64,000 bases of DNA from Cladobotryum mycophilum (lineage: Eukaryota; Ascomycota; Sordariomycetes; Hypocreales; Hypocreaceae). The notes beneath the pieces were generated by a model. The model did not search any database. It saw only the letters and a program-made list of their open reading frames with translations, and was not told where the DNA came from. The stretch's first letter is position 1. Every line of letters starts with the position of its first letter. Position numbers and translations under genes: made by a program. Where the stretch lies: positions 248,001 to 312,000 of the forward strand of contig JAVFKD010000015.1 of the NCBI GenBank assembly GCA_036429605.1, written 5' to 3'. Of this stretch, positions 31,901-44,487 are shown piece after piece.

Positions 31901-33604
31901 TTTGAGCTGCCTGCTGTGTGTGATCGTCGAATTAAATGTGGCAAACGCGGGGTTCACAATCTCAGACGTGTTGATACTCAATGTCCATGACAAATCTTGG
32001 AGAATTCCTCAAGTTTTATCACAAAACATTGGACATTGCTTGGCTCCCTCAGAGGACGCCTCAGTGGGATTCATGGCCTGAACGGGCCTGGACTTGAACG
32101 AGATTCGTCACTGCCAACATCAACCCGTCGTGTGCGATTACGCGGTCACTGGTAAAAGGCGTAGCGCTATGGACAAAGTACCCGCAGCCAACAGTTGCCT
32201 GCTGTAAGCGGCCTGCGACGCTCCCTATCGACTCTTACATGAGATTCTTTATTCATAATTTTCTGGTAAAAACAAGCATTTGAATGGGTTTAAGCTTAAG
32301 TCAGAGCATGATCATGTACATGGGATATTTTATTCACGGTGGAACCCGAGCATCCATATCATAGTTGATAGGTGGCAATTCCGGAGCACCTAAATCAGCT
32401 ACCTGACAGTGGGTAAATCCACAGGGACTGAGCGTAATTAAGAGATCCATGCCCGTGGTTGTTTCAAATAGCCTCAATATTGGGCACTGTGAGATCAAAT
32501 CCCAGAAGAGGTTCACAACTCAGAATATCTGTATAATAAACCCCTAGAAGCGCAAGTCTTGAGATGGTCGTCTCCCAACGTTGAAGAACTAATAACGTCG
32601 AGGGTTAGGGTCAGTTCGCCTGGAGAATACACCCCGCTCTCTCTGCCTCGCTGCTAAAAATACCAGGCCCATCCATCCATGCTTCAGTCCCGGTTCCCCA
32701 TCTGACCATTTGTACAACTCACACCGGCCGAATGTTTGTATTGTCATGTTGATTGCCCTCCATCCCAAAACGCAACAATTAGACGACGAGGCAGCCATTG
32801 ATGACAGGGGCTTCGGCCTTGGAAATCGCGCAAGTTGCCGTCGTGCATGAGGAAGGATTTCAGCCTCAGTATTGATGAATCAATTACCCATTGGTTGGTG
32901 GCCTTGAGAAATATGGGATCCAAGCCAAATGCGAGGGGCTGGAGTCTTGCAATCAATATGGATGGGTTGTGTTACAATTGCTGCGGACCAAAAAACACAG
33001 CCACTACGGCCACATCCCCCCCCCCAGAAGAGCAAACAGTCCACGTGGAGGGAGCGGGAGCGTAACCAGAGATTGTGGGGGTTCATTCCTCTGCTCCATG
33101 GGCTCGAGAAGCATTCCATGACAAAGAGCTGGGCCGCCTTGGGGCTTTGCCGGTTCAATTATCCGCTGTCCGTTCCATCTCTTCCCGCCGATCTGAGGCT
33201 TTCTGGTGCAAGCCAACAGATGCAACAGGCAGTTGTCAAATCTACAGCGTCCGATTCAGCCTCGTTTGACAAGGGAGTGAGATGGATGGTGGTCAAACCT
33301 CCTCCCTTGCTAGAGAGATCCCATGATGCCCCGCCAAACGTACGAGGCAGCACTGTTGCATGACAGACGATGCGCTCGGTGGATTTTGCGGGATCGATCG
33401 CCCGGGCTGAATTAGCAATCCATTTTGAGGCTATACCCAGACACCAATACCAACCAACACACTTGGAAGATGTCAATGCTCTCGATGGTGGACTTTGACT
33501 TCTTACTTCGCTTTTCTACGCTCGCCTGAACGTCAAAATATTCCAGCAAGCAATCCGCTACCTGTGTTGACTCCCGTATCAAAAGACAAGCCCGGCAAAT
33601 TGCA
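31901..33604. other. Intergenic, no gene seen
   Basis: 1.7 kb with only short overlapping open frames and no domain or motif. It separates two divergently transcribed genes and likely holds their promoters. Confidence 0.5.
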
Positions 33605-36537
33605 ATGGTTAGCTTTCTTGCTCGAGTCTTGCTAGGCTCAAAGGGCCCAATTGCTTCGTCTCCAATTGCTTCGTCCACCAGTGGGAGCCACGTTACAGAC
33701 GCCCCAGCCATTCCCCGAAAACAAATCGGTCCAGCGACCATTCATCTCAAGCAAGAGCTTGTTCGATTATATTGGGCCAGCGTCAAGAGAGAACTGCCTC
33801 ATATTCTCCTGACCTTGAGACGATGGCAAGTAAAATCGGAATACGCCAAAACGGTTCTCGATGACGAGACCGACGACCACATTCATGGCTACGACACTTT
33901 TCTCAACCAGGTCAGCCATAGCTCACGCCGGGTTTCACGCCGACCACCCCAACAACAACAGAATGGCGAACCACCATCATACCAGGAAGCATTGCAGAAT
34001 CGAGGCTGGGATTGTTTCGCAGAGATGAAGAGCGAGCTGATTAAAGAAGAAATCAGGCTCAATCTCGACGAGCGCCCAATCGACGATGTCTTAAAGAGGC
34101 GCGCAAGAGTGCTTCTCCAATCCCTGCAGCTCCTGGACATGGACAAGATGATTGAGTACCGCGAACCCGAGAAACTGTTGAGTTTCTGGAAGCGGCCCGC
34201 AGCGCCTCAATTAACCTCATCGCTAGACAAATCCAATCTCCCCATGTTTATGCCCCGTCAATGTTCGAATTGCAAGCGCATCATTCGCGGTTCGGCATTT
34301 AAAAGCATCAAGGATGAATCCGCCCTTATATGCGAAAATTGCTACCGAAAGCACCACTTTGGTCACACAGACTTTACGAAGCAATACAAATCATGCTGCT
34401 TGTCAGAGGGAATTACACCAGCGGTAAGCAGGAAGATTTGCTACTGCACGACCGTTCCTCGAAGAGATGCCGACGGCCGACTGATACCGTTGTGGCCGCT
34501 GGAAAAGGCAAACGACCATCTCCGGGGGGCGCTGGAAAGGTCAACTGTGGTCTCTATGAGCTCACCGACATGGTTGCCGAGGCGAAATACGCTGCAACTC
34601 GTCTAAAAGATGAACAAGACATAACACTGGAGGAGGTCAGAAGAGAGGAAGCGGGATGGCAAGATCCTACTGCACGGCCATCCAAGCTGCCAAACATCAC
34701 CACCACATCGGCTGCAGAATTCGGGTCTTCGTTCGGTTACACCACAGACTCGCCCGAGGACATTCCAATTTATATCCGCTCCATTACGGATAAATATCCT
34801 TATGGAAACGTGCACATGGCTCTCCGTCTAGGCCCACTCATTATCGAAAACGGCGTTGCAAAGTAAGTTCTCTTCAATCAGCGTAGAATTTTACCGTTGC
34901 TAACACATGGGCAGCACTCACGGCGGTGTTCTCATCACAAGCCGCGACCCCCTCAGCTACAAGTCCTCCGCGACTCTCCACCCGAGATTGAGGACAGCCT
35001 TCTTCTGACAGGACAGACCGAGCGAACACTGTATTCCCAGCGCCGATCTCGGACTCCGAAGCGGTACAAGGCTATGCTGAAGCAAGTCGTGGGCGGAGCA
35101 TTCAGCGGCTTCTTTGATGCAGAAACTGAAGATGCCATTATTGACGCTACTATAAACGCCAGCCTCCAGTTGATCGACGATGGCAGCAGTACAGGCGAGA
35201 AGGCAGCCATGATGGAACAAACAACATCGCGCATCCTTGCTATGCTATCAGACTATCTCTCACCGAGATTGGAGGCATACATTGACAGCATCGTCAACCG
35301 ACTACTCGATCCGAATCTAGACCTCCGCTGGGATTTCCGATCCAACAACTGTCAAATGTTTTGCGACAACCTTATTAATCGCAACAGATTCGGATCTTTC
35401 CTCGCCCGCCATGTAAATACAGATCCAAAAAATAAGACCCCCGCTCCACTATATCTGATGAGCTTCGTCTGCCGTCCCGGCGCGTACGTCAAGGACAAGA
35501 CCAAGTCCAAGTTTGATGTCCCGAATGGCTTGACGGAGGAATATCTGCTCAAGTTTAGGTACGGCCGGCATGATGAGTCGGACATTATTGACACGCTGGC
35601 CGAGTACTGGTATGACTGGGGCGGATTCGAGGGCCCGATATATCGCTACCAGGATGTATTTCCCTGGGACTGTACGGAAGCATACGGTCGCTACCCCGTC
35701 AAATGCAGTGAGTGCAACATATCAAAGCACGTCCTAGCATTTCCATTTGATTCATGGTCCCTCATATCTCTCCACCTCTCACGAGGACGACAATTATACC
35801 CCAAGAACCCCCAGGGCAAACACTCAGCGCTTGATAATCCCCCATCTTCCACCAAAAGATTTCCAACCGGACACATGACCGACATCAATTGGTTCCACAA
35901 CCGCCTTACCGTTCTCCTCGCGCAGGACACACTCCTCACCGCGGCCGTAGCCATGGCAAGATGCTCCACCTTCGGCGAGTCTACCTTGTGGCTCCACATG
36001 CAAGAAAACGAACAGCTAGATCGCCTCAAGCTCGGAGGCATCCATCGCGCGCAGCCGTTCAGCCATCACTTTGAAAAGGGCGCCTACCACCAATACTTTG
36101 TAGCCGACTGGGCGTCCATGCAACGTCCCGACAGAATCGAAGCGTACGAGACGCTGAGGGACTGGAGGGCAACCCGCCAGGAGATAGGCAGCAAGAAGAA
36201 GGAGAACGATAGCAGCAATACTGGTGGGGGAGGAGGGTGCGCAAACTTTACTTGCGGGGTGGTTGCTGCGTCGTGTCTGGCTGGGTGCACGGTGATCGGG
36301 GGGATTCGTGCGGGAGTGGGTGCGTTTCTTCATGTGCTGGGGGCGCTGGCGGATGTGGAGGGGCCGGCGGATGCGGTGGAGGAGGAGGTGGTGGTGGATG
36401 CGGTGGAGGAGGAGGTGCTGGTGGTGGATGCGGTGGAGGAGGTGGAGGTGGTGGTGGTGGTGGTGGTGGAGGAGGATGCGGAGGAGGAGGAGGAGGCGGT
36501 GGGTGTGGTGGTGGTGGTGGTTAAACCTGCTCTGTAG
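33605..36537 (+). CDS. Large fungal-specific protein with CxxC zinc site and Gly/Cys-rich tail; three apparent frameshifts
   Basis: From ATG 33605 the first part has a PPxY-like motif (GEPPSYQEAL, residue 122-130) and a zinc-binding-like site CSNC...CENC with following His (Cys 220, 223, 243, 246), resembling half of a ZZ finger. Conserved-looking segments follow: GLYELTDMVAEAKYAATRL, HGGVLITSRDPL, DSLLLTGQTERTLY, TPKRYKAMLKQVVGGAFSGFF, MSFVCRPGAYVK. One intron, 34863-34914 (GTAAGT...GCAG). Frame breaks lie at the G6 run 34524-34529, the C3 run 34981-34983 and the G6 run 36298-36303; each is mended by one extra base of the run. With the last one restored, the tail becomes Gly/Cys-rich and ends at 36524 rather than 36537. 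Function unknown; probably a true gene with sequence errors. Confidence 0.65.
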
Positions 36538-36896
36538 CTAGAAATTCCAATATCAGTGCTTCTAGAAATGTTTATTAAAACCGTCTTATTGTATTTGTTC
36601 CATCACTTGTGCGCTTAAAACCTGACTACAGATATCGCATACGCCAGAACAAGATTGCTTGACCACTCTCATTATAACGCTTTATATAGCCTTTATTTTG
36701 CATGAAGGTATGACTATATTATATCTGCAATTCACATTCAGCCAATCTGTGCTTCATCGTATCTCTATTATAGTAGGCCTCATCACAAAAGAAAACCTAC
36801 TTGATATCGCTTTCAACTTGCAGAAGACAAAATATGCTACCAGTTCTGCTAAGCAGAGAATTTACATTTCACATCAATCTATACAACATCTTCCCC

Positions 36897-37723
36897 CTAC
36901 CGTTCCATCTCATGCCCCTCCCAGTGACAGTCATGCATCCCCACTTCACATACCCACCACCTCCTCTTCCCCTTCTTAAGCGTCTTCTCACATGTATGGC
37001 AGCTCACCCTCTGCCCCAAGATCCTCTTCAGCCCCTCCTCCTCCCTCCTCTCCCTCGCCTCGGTGACCTGCCCGTTATGCAGCTCCGCGCACGTGCGGCA
37101 GACGTACACGCGATGCCCGAGCGAGGTGTGCATGTATTGAACTGTGCTCGCCCGCGGGCAGCCCCTGTGCTGCGCCGAGAGGTCCCTCGCTTTGAAGGGG
37201 CCGGTGATGGAGTCGGGTTGGATGTTTTGGTGGAAGAAGTAGCATTTGCTGCAGAGGGCGTAGCAGCTGTTGAGGTGGTCCCTTGTTCGTGGGACTCTTA
37301 TGGGGCCCTTTCGTACTTGGCATGTCTACATTTAGTTAGTCCACGTCTTCGGCATGATGTTGAGAGAGTGAGGGTAGGTGGGGAGTGATGTTGTTTTACC
37401 TTGCAGATGACCTTTGTGCAGACCCAACACTCGGCTTTCGTGCCCTTTGTGCACGCAGTCTCACATAATAGTTCATATCGATCCGATCGATCGCCAGTCT
37501 CAGGCTTGAAGACAGACACACGCATAAGCTTGGACGCCATGGAAACGTTGGTGAGGTCATCAAAGTGCAAGTGACTGGCAATGCGGGCCGCTATGCGATC
37601 GTTGCGAAAGACTGTGCCGAGAGTAGGCGCCTGGCGTTTCTCGCTCTGCATGTCCATGGCCTTTTCGACATCCTTCCACATATCGACCTTGGTAGAATGT
37701 TTTCGGAAGAGAAAGAGGCGCAT
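36897..37723 (-). CDS. F-box-like protein with Cys-rich C-terminus
   Basis: Two exons, 37400-37723 and 36897-37325, joined at an intron 37326-37399 (GTAAAA...CTAAATGTAG), phase 0, give 250 residues. The F-box-like helix pattern is FRNDRIAARIASHLHFDDLTNVSMASKLMRV; the Cys pairs CWVCTKVICKTC, CYALCSKC, CRTCAELH and CHTCEKTL suggest one or two zinc knots. F-box proteins select substrates for SCF ubiquitin ligases, but here the partner is unknown. Start at MRLFLFRKH; a longer upstream frame exists but belongs to the neighbouring membrane-protein region. Confidence 0.6.
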
Positions 37724-38597
37724 GATGGAAAATATTTGTGCACGGAGAGCACGAGGGACTGTCGTCTTGGATCGGATGCTGATGATTTGAAGACCCAGAT
37801 TGCCACTATGGAGAGGAGCTTTTGCATTAGCTTGGCAATCAAAGGGCCAAGGTAGATGACGCAGGTAGAAGTAGGAGGGGGTGAGACTTGCATTATAAGA
37901 ATGGCCATGATTCGAATATTCCATGACTGCCGGCACTCCACCCCCGAGCCCGTAGCATCGGCCGTGGGAGATGAGCGTATGCCATATGCCCTGCAATGCC
38001 CATACTTCCAGGGGATGAACTCGGACGTAAGCGCCGTAGCAGCAGTGACAAAGGCGATAAACATGAGGTCCAAGAGGATGATGCAAAAATAAATGGTGCC
38101 TCGCCATTTCTCCGAATGTCGAATCTCCTTCACATTAGAGGCCCTATTCACGCGCGAGACAAGGAATGCGCTGACAAAAGTCCAGAGCGTCAACAAAATG
38201 CCCTACATATACAAAAGATCAGTATTTTGACCTTGGCACATGGATTCTTGATAAATAAATAAAGAATAATAATAATAATTACAAAAATGAAAAAGAAAAA
38301 TGAAAAAGAAATGAAGGGGAAAAATGGGTAGGATATTCTTACCGCCACGGCGTGAATACCCTGGCTTATCCAAACAGGCCCGGATTTAGAGAGCAGGTCC
38401 CCATCTGCGTTGTAATGGCGATGGAACAATTGGATGGAGAGACCGCCGTATATGCCGTAAGGAATTGTGCCCATGAGCCTCAAAGCTGTAAAGGGACTGA
38501 TGCTCGCTTTGAAAATGGTGATGAGGGTGATGAATGGTAAAGGGATGCCAAAGATCCAGAATGCGATGATGGCACTGTTGAAAGTATGTTCATCCAT
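37591..38597 (-). CDS. Predicted multi-span membrane protein (MARVEL-like arrangement), 3' end uncertain
   Basis: Exon 1 (38343-38597) starts MDEHTFNSAIIAFWIFGIP and has a first membrane span; the intron 38203-38342 (GTAAGA...ATGTAG) leads in phase 0 to exon 2 (from 38202), with further spans GILLTLWTFVSAFLV and IYFCIILLDLMFIAFVTAATAL, then a weaker fourth near IAKLMQKLLSIVAIWVF. Three or four helices with short loops recall fungal MARVEL-type proteins, but sequence identity is not evident. The open frame runs on to 37591, overlapping the F-box gene start on the same strand; the true end is probably near 37.8 kb, or the two models are linked by splicing. Confidence 0.45.
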
Positions 38598-38630
38598 TTT
38601 TATGTCGTTTTCTTCAGTGTTGCCCTGCAA

Positions 38631-39423
38631 ATGGACTGTTTGATGATGCTACAACCAGAGCAAAGAGTAATCTCGTTTCCTTAATGAAGCGCTTTCATTG
38701 TGCGATCAAGGTTGATTGCGATAGATGTCGAGAGTTTGTCATCAATCTGGCCAGGGCTTCTTCAGACAAGGCCTTCGGATTGTGAAGGCATTCCGGGTTC
38801 ATCTAAAGTCCTGACAAGTCTGCCCTGCCCTATGCTAGAGGGTTCACGCAGCGGTACATGCGCTCGCTGCTTTCCCCCAAATAAAGACCGAAGGGCGAAG
38901 CAGTGGGCTGTGCTGTGCTGCTGTTTGTTTGCGTGGGGGTGTCACAGGTGCACGGCAATGACAGGGGGGATGGAATGGAGGGTTGCGTGTCATTGACCAG
39001 GGAGAGCTCCTTGCATGCGACTCCATGGGCGCTATGAATTTCAGCTCCAGTGGAGAAGGGAGACATCCATGGATGGATTGATTCATTCCCGCAAGGCGAT
39101 GCGGGAGAGAGCCTTATTACTAAAAAAGCGAGGCGTGCAAATGGCCCGTGGGGAGAATGTTTTAGATTCCTTCGATTCATTCGATGCAGATCATCAGATG
39201 GCGTTTCAGTGTTTCTTTTCCAGTTTCTGGCTCGCTCGTATTATTGATGCCCTCGAGTGAAAGAGGACTCGCACGCATCCCCAACACAGTGACTGTTTGA
39301 CTTCGACCCAGAACAACCACATCAGCATCCATCTATCCGTCAGATTTCCCATCAAAGCCCTTCTCTTTTTTTTTGGTCTACAGAAGAGGTTCTAGAGCTC
39401 GTCAGCAAAAGACCATCGCCATC
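38631..39423. other. Intergenic, divergent promoter region
   Basis: No supported gene. It lies between a minus-strand and a plus-strand gene; short frames here are shadows without motifs. Confidence 0.5.
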
Positions 39424-40847
39424 ATGTCGCTCGAATCCTTCGACACCAAAGCATCACTCCATGAATGGAGCAAAAAAAACATGAAAGCCCTCACACAAAA
39501 ATACTCCCTCTACCACGTCCCTCATCCAGGAAACGACGGCACCGTCATCCCATCGCCAGCACTATTCGATTTCGACCAGCGATTCGACCGTGCCCGATAC
39601 ATCTCCACCAAGAAAACGGAAGGATGCCATCTCCCCAGCATCGCGGAATGCGCAACGCACCTCGAGCTTCTAGAGGTCTTTTATCGGATTCGCCAGCAGG
39701 TTCTTGCTTCCGAGGCGATTGATAAGTCCATGGGGATTAAGCCCATACGCAGGACGAAGACGGGCAGAAAGGGCGACACGAAGACATTAAAGGACGATAC
39801 GCTGTGGGAACGACGGCAACCAAAGTGGCCGGTCTTTCTAGAGTTTGCCGTCGTGAGATTCCAGTATTGGATGCAGGCCCTCGAAATGAGGCGCGATCAC
39901 TTCATCTCAGACGATGACAGCGGTACACCATCCTTGGTACACCTCCCCCTCTCGACGTGCTCATGGTCTGGCACTCGTTCATGCTTAACCCGCGCATGTA
40001 CGGCGAGGTCTGCAAGGATCATCCCATTTACAAACTGCGCTTGCCCTGGCCACTAGTCTACAAGGCAATCGACCACAAGACGTGGACCTTTAACCACGAC
40101 GAGACCTCGGCTCAGTACTTTGAGTCCTGCATGGAGGTCCCGGCTGACTTGTTCGCGCACTTCTCCCAATGGGGCGCTGATATGGAGGCTCCAGGCGGGG
40201 AGTATATGCTCAGGCTGGACAGGTACAAGTTGAGCGGGATTGATTACACCGACACGGAGCCAGAGGGCGTATCCAAGGTCTACGAGACCATGTTCAAGAT
40301 GGTGGACGCGGATCTGGGGGAACAGCTCAGGGATGCCGTCGTTCGTCAGGCCGAGTTTGTCGACAAGATGAACAATCATCTATGGATCCGCAGCCCAGCA
40401 CTGGAGGGCACGATGCGTCGCGCCATTGACCGATACGACAAGTTCCTCGTCCTACTAAAAAGCAAGTCCAAGACACCCGTCGTGCCCACCCTCGACGTCG
40501 ACATCGTATGGCACACACACCAGTGCTCTCCGGCGCAGTACTCCAGCGGCATGAAAGCCATGGTCGGGCGCTTCATCAACCACGACGACACCATCGTGAA
40601 GGAGGTACTGGGCGATGGATTTGACCTCACGAGGAAGATGTATCGCATCCGGTTCGGTAAAGAGTATACGGTATGTGGCTGCTGGGACTGCGAGGCACTG
40701 CTGTCGGCTGTGGAGGAGGTGCTCGAGAAGAATGAGGGCGATTTTGACATGGATAATATTGCTAGGGAGGCGCGGGAAAAGGTCGTGTATTATAGATCGA
40801 AGGAGCTTTCTCTGAGGAGCAGTCAGCTGCCTCCTTTGCCTATGTGA
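39424..40847 (+). CDS. GRDP-like (glycine-rich domain-containing, DUF1399) protein with one apparent frameshift
   Basis: ATG at 39424 (MSLESFDTKASLHEW). The two family hallmarks are present: PPLDVLMVWHSFMLNPRMY and, later, PTLDVDIVWHTHQCSPAQY, followed by a Cys-containing segment CGCWDCEALL. The frame changes at the C5 run 39945-39949; one more C gives continuous VHLPPLDVLMVWH, so the break is a single-base deletion. No intron is needed. Homologues are found across filamentous fungi and plants; the biochemical role is unclear. About 470 residues when read through. Confidence 0.7.
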
Positions 40848-41295
40848 TTGTCGGCTCTTAATTGCTTGACTACATGACATTTACTCCGTAGACTACATGA
40901 CAATAACGCTTACCCTACCCTGAAGTTCGTCCTCGACCGTTTTCTATCGAAAGGCTTCCTCGCTTTAACTCTACTGATTATCATCATCGCTGCTGTCTAA
41001 AAAAATTGTTCTCATATCTTAAAAATCCTGGTATTATCTAAAATTCCAGGGGACTTTAATTAATATGTACTTTCGCTATGGGGAAAATAATTAAAATAGT
41101 ATGTTGGTTGGCGATGAGTCTGTTACACCCCCATCATCAAGAACAAATATCCATCTTGTAAACTTTTAATTATACGAGATTAATTACCGAGCACAACCCA
41201 AGACAATCTCATAATAGGGATAGAATTGAACTCGTTTATAAAATGAAATAGAGAAATAATCCAAGTATTTATACATGTGCCAAGAAATAAAGAAC
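40848..41295. other. AT-rich space between convergent genes
   Basis: AT-rich with no gene; probably the 3' untranslated regions and terminators of the two convergent neighbours. Confidence 0.4.
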
Positions 41296-42992
41296 CTAAT
41301 TCTCGGACGCCACTGGGTATAGGGTATCATCATCATCACTGCCAAAACTTGGGGTCCTGACCATACCAGTGGCCATCAGCTCCATCCTCTGCAGGTATAC
41401 TCTACGCTTGTGAGCACCAACGTCGCAGAATAAGAGGTTGGCAAACGCATCGGTGGAGATTTTGTGTAGTTTGAGCGGCATTGGTGTTATGGTGGCTGTG
41501 TCGGACGATGCATCACTAAGCAGCGCTGTGTCTAAACGTTGTTGCAGGATGATGATATCGCCAACGAGTTGATAGGCGGCCGCTGGAAGGGGCCAGTGTT
41601 TCTTCCTCTCCATCGTTTCATCACCAACAACATTGCACTTGGCTACATCGTGCTCAGAAGACTGCTGCACGTCTGGGTCTGAAGGCATATGTAGGCATGG
41701 GAGCCCATGTCTCGAGCGATACAAGTCCACTAGGGAACGAATGTACGGTTGATCGGCGCGGGGCACCATGTCATATTCGTTGACAAAGGCATATGCCCAT
41801 CCGACATTGGAAAATTTCATCAGGACGGGAGTCAGGTTGGACGAAATAACTGGCGCGCAGCCAAAGGTGGCCAGGGAGAACCGCATAGAGGACACTACCA
41901 AGAGTTGGAGTAAAAAATCAGATTCCCAGCACGGGGAGAGACTTACGATGAGCCGGGGTTTGAGATATCATGTGGAGAAAGACTAGAGAAGACACGGAGC
42001 CCCCGGCTGAATGGCCCGTGAAGATGACGTCGGAGAGGCTGCTGTCGAGTTCGAGCTGGTGGGCAATTTCTTGTGTTAGGTAGGGTATGAGTGATTTGGC
42101 GCAGACCAAAAAGCCCTTGTGTGCTTGGATAGATTTGTCTTTGGTGCTAAAGCTCTACATGAAAGGTGTCAGTATGAGCACCAAGATTGCATGAATGGGT
42201 GGATAGAGCTGGCTGGCTGGCTGTCTGTCTGTCCTACAAGAATACTGCTTGCGTCCTTTGGCTCGGAATTGAGATTGACCATGTGGTCGACAACATTCGC
42301 CGTCCCTCGAACGGAGACAATGAGAGCCCCCTGGAGCACAGCTTCCAGATGGACACTGCCTTAGATATGCCCGTGACGGACGGAGAGCGCGTCAGGATGG
42401 GGATGAGCTCGGGGCCCGAAGTTGCGACGGGGTCATAGACGAGGCATGAACATTGACATGCGGTGTACAGTAACTGCGCCAGTTCATGGGAACTATAGAA
42501 TATGTTGTGTCAGGCCTGCATGCCGAATTGTTTGCCCAAAAAAACACCAATAGAGAGGGTGTGGATCCTCACCATGACCATTCCAGCCCCTCACAATCGC
42601 CCATACGCGAATTCGCATACTTGGCGGCTTCTTCAGTGAGCCGCTCCAGATGCAGCCTCAATAAATCGTCAGGCTCCTCTGATTCAAGCAAACATCATTA
42701 GCCCAGGCACGGCGATTCGGGGGAGGGGGAGGGGCGGCCAAAAAGACGCAAGATAAGGTGTGTCTGCCTGTCCGCGTGTGTCTGCGTGTGTGTGTGCGTG
42801 CCACCAACCTTCATAATTGACCTGGTCGAAAATGAAATCAAGGCCCTCGGCCAATTCTGCGACGGCCGCAGATGAGGCTCGCCAGTTGTCACTAAAGGGA
42901 CCCGCTGTGACCGGTAGGGAGGCCACGGCGGCAGCGGTTGGTTGGACCGAAGCCCTGGAGCTTCGGGTTTGGAATCGGGATTTAAAAAGCAT
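41296..42992 (-). CDS. Class 3 lipase family protein, five exons, one apparent frameshift
   Basis: Exons 42809-42992, 42573-42678, 42238-42492, 42154-41947 and 41894-41296 join at GT-AG sites (introns start GTTGGT, GTGAGG, GTAGGA, GTAAGT). Landmarks: FDQVNYE at the end of exon 1, LLRLHLERLTEEAAKYA in exon 2, ALIVSVRGTANVVDHMVNLNSEP in exon 3 (family strand before the lid), VIFTGHSAGGSVSSLVFLH with the nucleophile Ser in GHSAG, and NEYDMVPRAD carrying the likely catalytic Asp. The exon lengths sum to one base short; exon 3 is consistent with a single missing base near 42339-42342. No signal peptide, so probably an intracellular acylhydrolase. Substrate unknown. Confidence 0.75.
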
Positions 42993-44487
42993 GCTTCTTT
43001 TTTCTTTCTTCTTTTCTACGGAGAACGGACGGAGGAAGCGGTAGGATGGGGAGAAGGGGGGGGGAGGAGGAGCAGGAGTTGATTGTTTGCTGTGGGTGCA
43101 GGGTGGTGGTGTCGTTCTGCTGCCTGTCAAGGTAGGTTTATTGGGTCTTGGTTCTGCAGGCTACCGTCGGTCAAGGGGTCAGGTCAGCCAGCGTTCGTCT
43201 ATTATCTCTTGATGGGGATGCCGATGGGTTCAAAAGTGGACATGATGGGGGGAAGGATTCCGGGATTCCTGGACACTTTATTTCAACAGAAATGTGGCTT
43301 GATTCGTCAGCCTCATTCTCGTTATGCATGATTGTTTGCATGCTTTTTGCACCTGAAACATCCCTGGCTGGTTGAAGAATCGATCCCCCTCCCTTCATCT
43401 ACCCACTCACACGCAAGTCTACGTGCAGGGGGGGTCATGCTTGCTCTTTGCTCAGCCTCAGCACGAGCCAAGTGACCCGTGCTCTGGCAGTCGATCCCGG
43501 GGGAGGGGATGAATCTGCTTTCTAGAAGATATGGAGTTGGTTGATCTGAGATGTAAGGGCTCGAAATAAAGTTAGCTTGCATGACGATGATGACGATGAT
43601 GAAAATGGTGGTGATGATGAAGAAGACGATGTACAGCGATGAAATAAAGAATCTTGCAAATATCTACATGCCCGTATAGGTTAATACTCTTATACGATGT
43701 GTATAATGGATAGTGCCCTCAAAACAATTGTCATTTACTTGGTGATTCATAGACCTGCCTGATGCATAGGCTCGGTAAATTTCAGCCAATCTCCATGCCA
43801 GAAGTCGCATCCATATCAACCTGCTGTGTACCATGGGCTGAATACTCTAATTGCTTATGCAAACAAATTTTTCGTTCCATTTGCAGTAATGCCGTATATT
43901 TTTCTCTCTCCTTCGTGGGTTGTACAGCCTGGAACACCATACATGTCAGAGCAAACACGACAGGCGGTCATTCCGAAAGGAGACCTGCAGTCCACCTATG
44001 AAGAGACACAAACATGCATTTTTGGACTATTCCACGGTAATGGAAAACGAAAAGAAGCAATTCTTTGTGGTAGTTTTCGCTCAGTATCCCTGGCGGTTGG
44101 TAGAGGGGAGAGAGAACAAGGGCGGGCGGGGCCTTTCTTACACAGCAGCGAGCATGGCAATGAGGCTGTCCTTTGCGACCTCTGTAGATGAAGAAATAGT
44201 TGATATATAACTTCTTGCCATCATCTGCCATTTATTTCTCTCCAAACAGTCTTCTATCCAGCTTCTTCAGACAAGACGACAATTCGAGTTATATCTCATC
44301 TTTCCCCTCAACTCTCAATAAGATTTCACTTCTATTCCCTCCTCCCCAGCATTACCTTTATCCATTCTTCAATCGGAACAATAGATCACGACCATCACCC
44401 AAACCTTTTGTTATCTTCTTGTCCATTGTAAAAAAGGACCATCTTCGTTCTGTGTTGGCCTTCCTGTCAGCAACCAAGACAAGCAAC
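42993..44487. other. Intergenic region with a GATGATG low-complexity patch
   Basis: No supported gene. 43580-43635 is a GATGATGAC/GATGATGAAG-type simple repeat. Short frames such as 43826-44191 lack motifs. Confidence 0.45.

Noticed and set aside
36237..36524. Independent small glycine-rich gene
   Set aside because: It overlaps the end of the zinc-site protein in frame +1 and is best read as that protein's own tail after one missing base.
43580..43635. GATGATG run as a regulatory array
   Set aside because: Simple low-complexity sequence with no regular unit or nearby conserved site.
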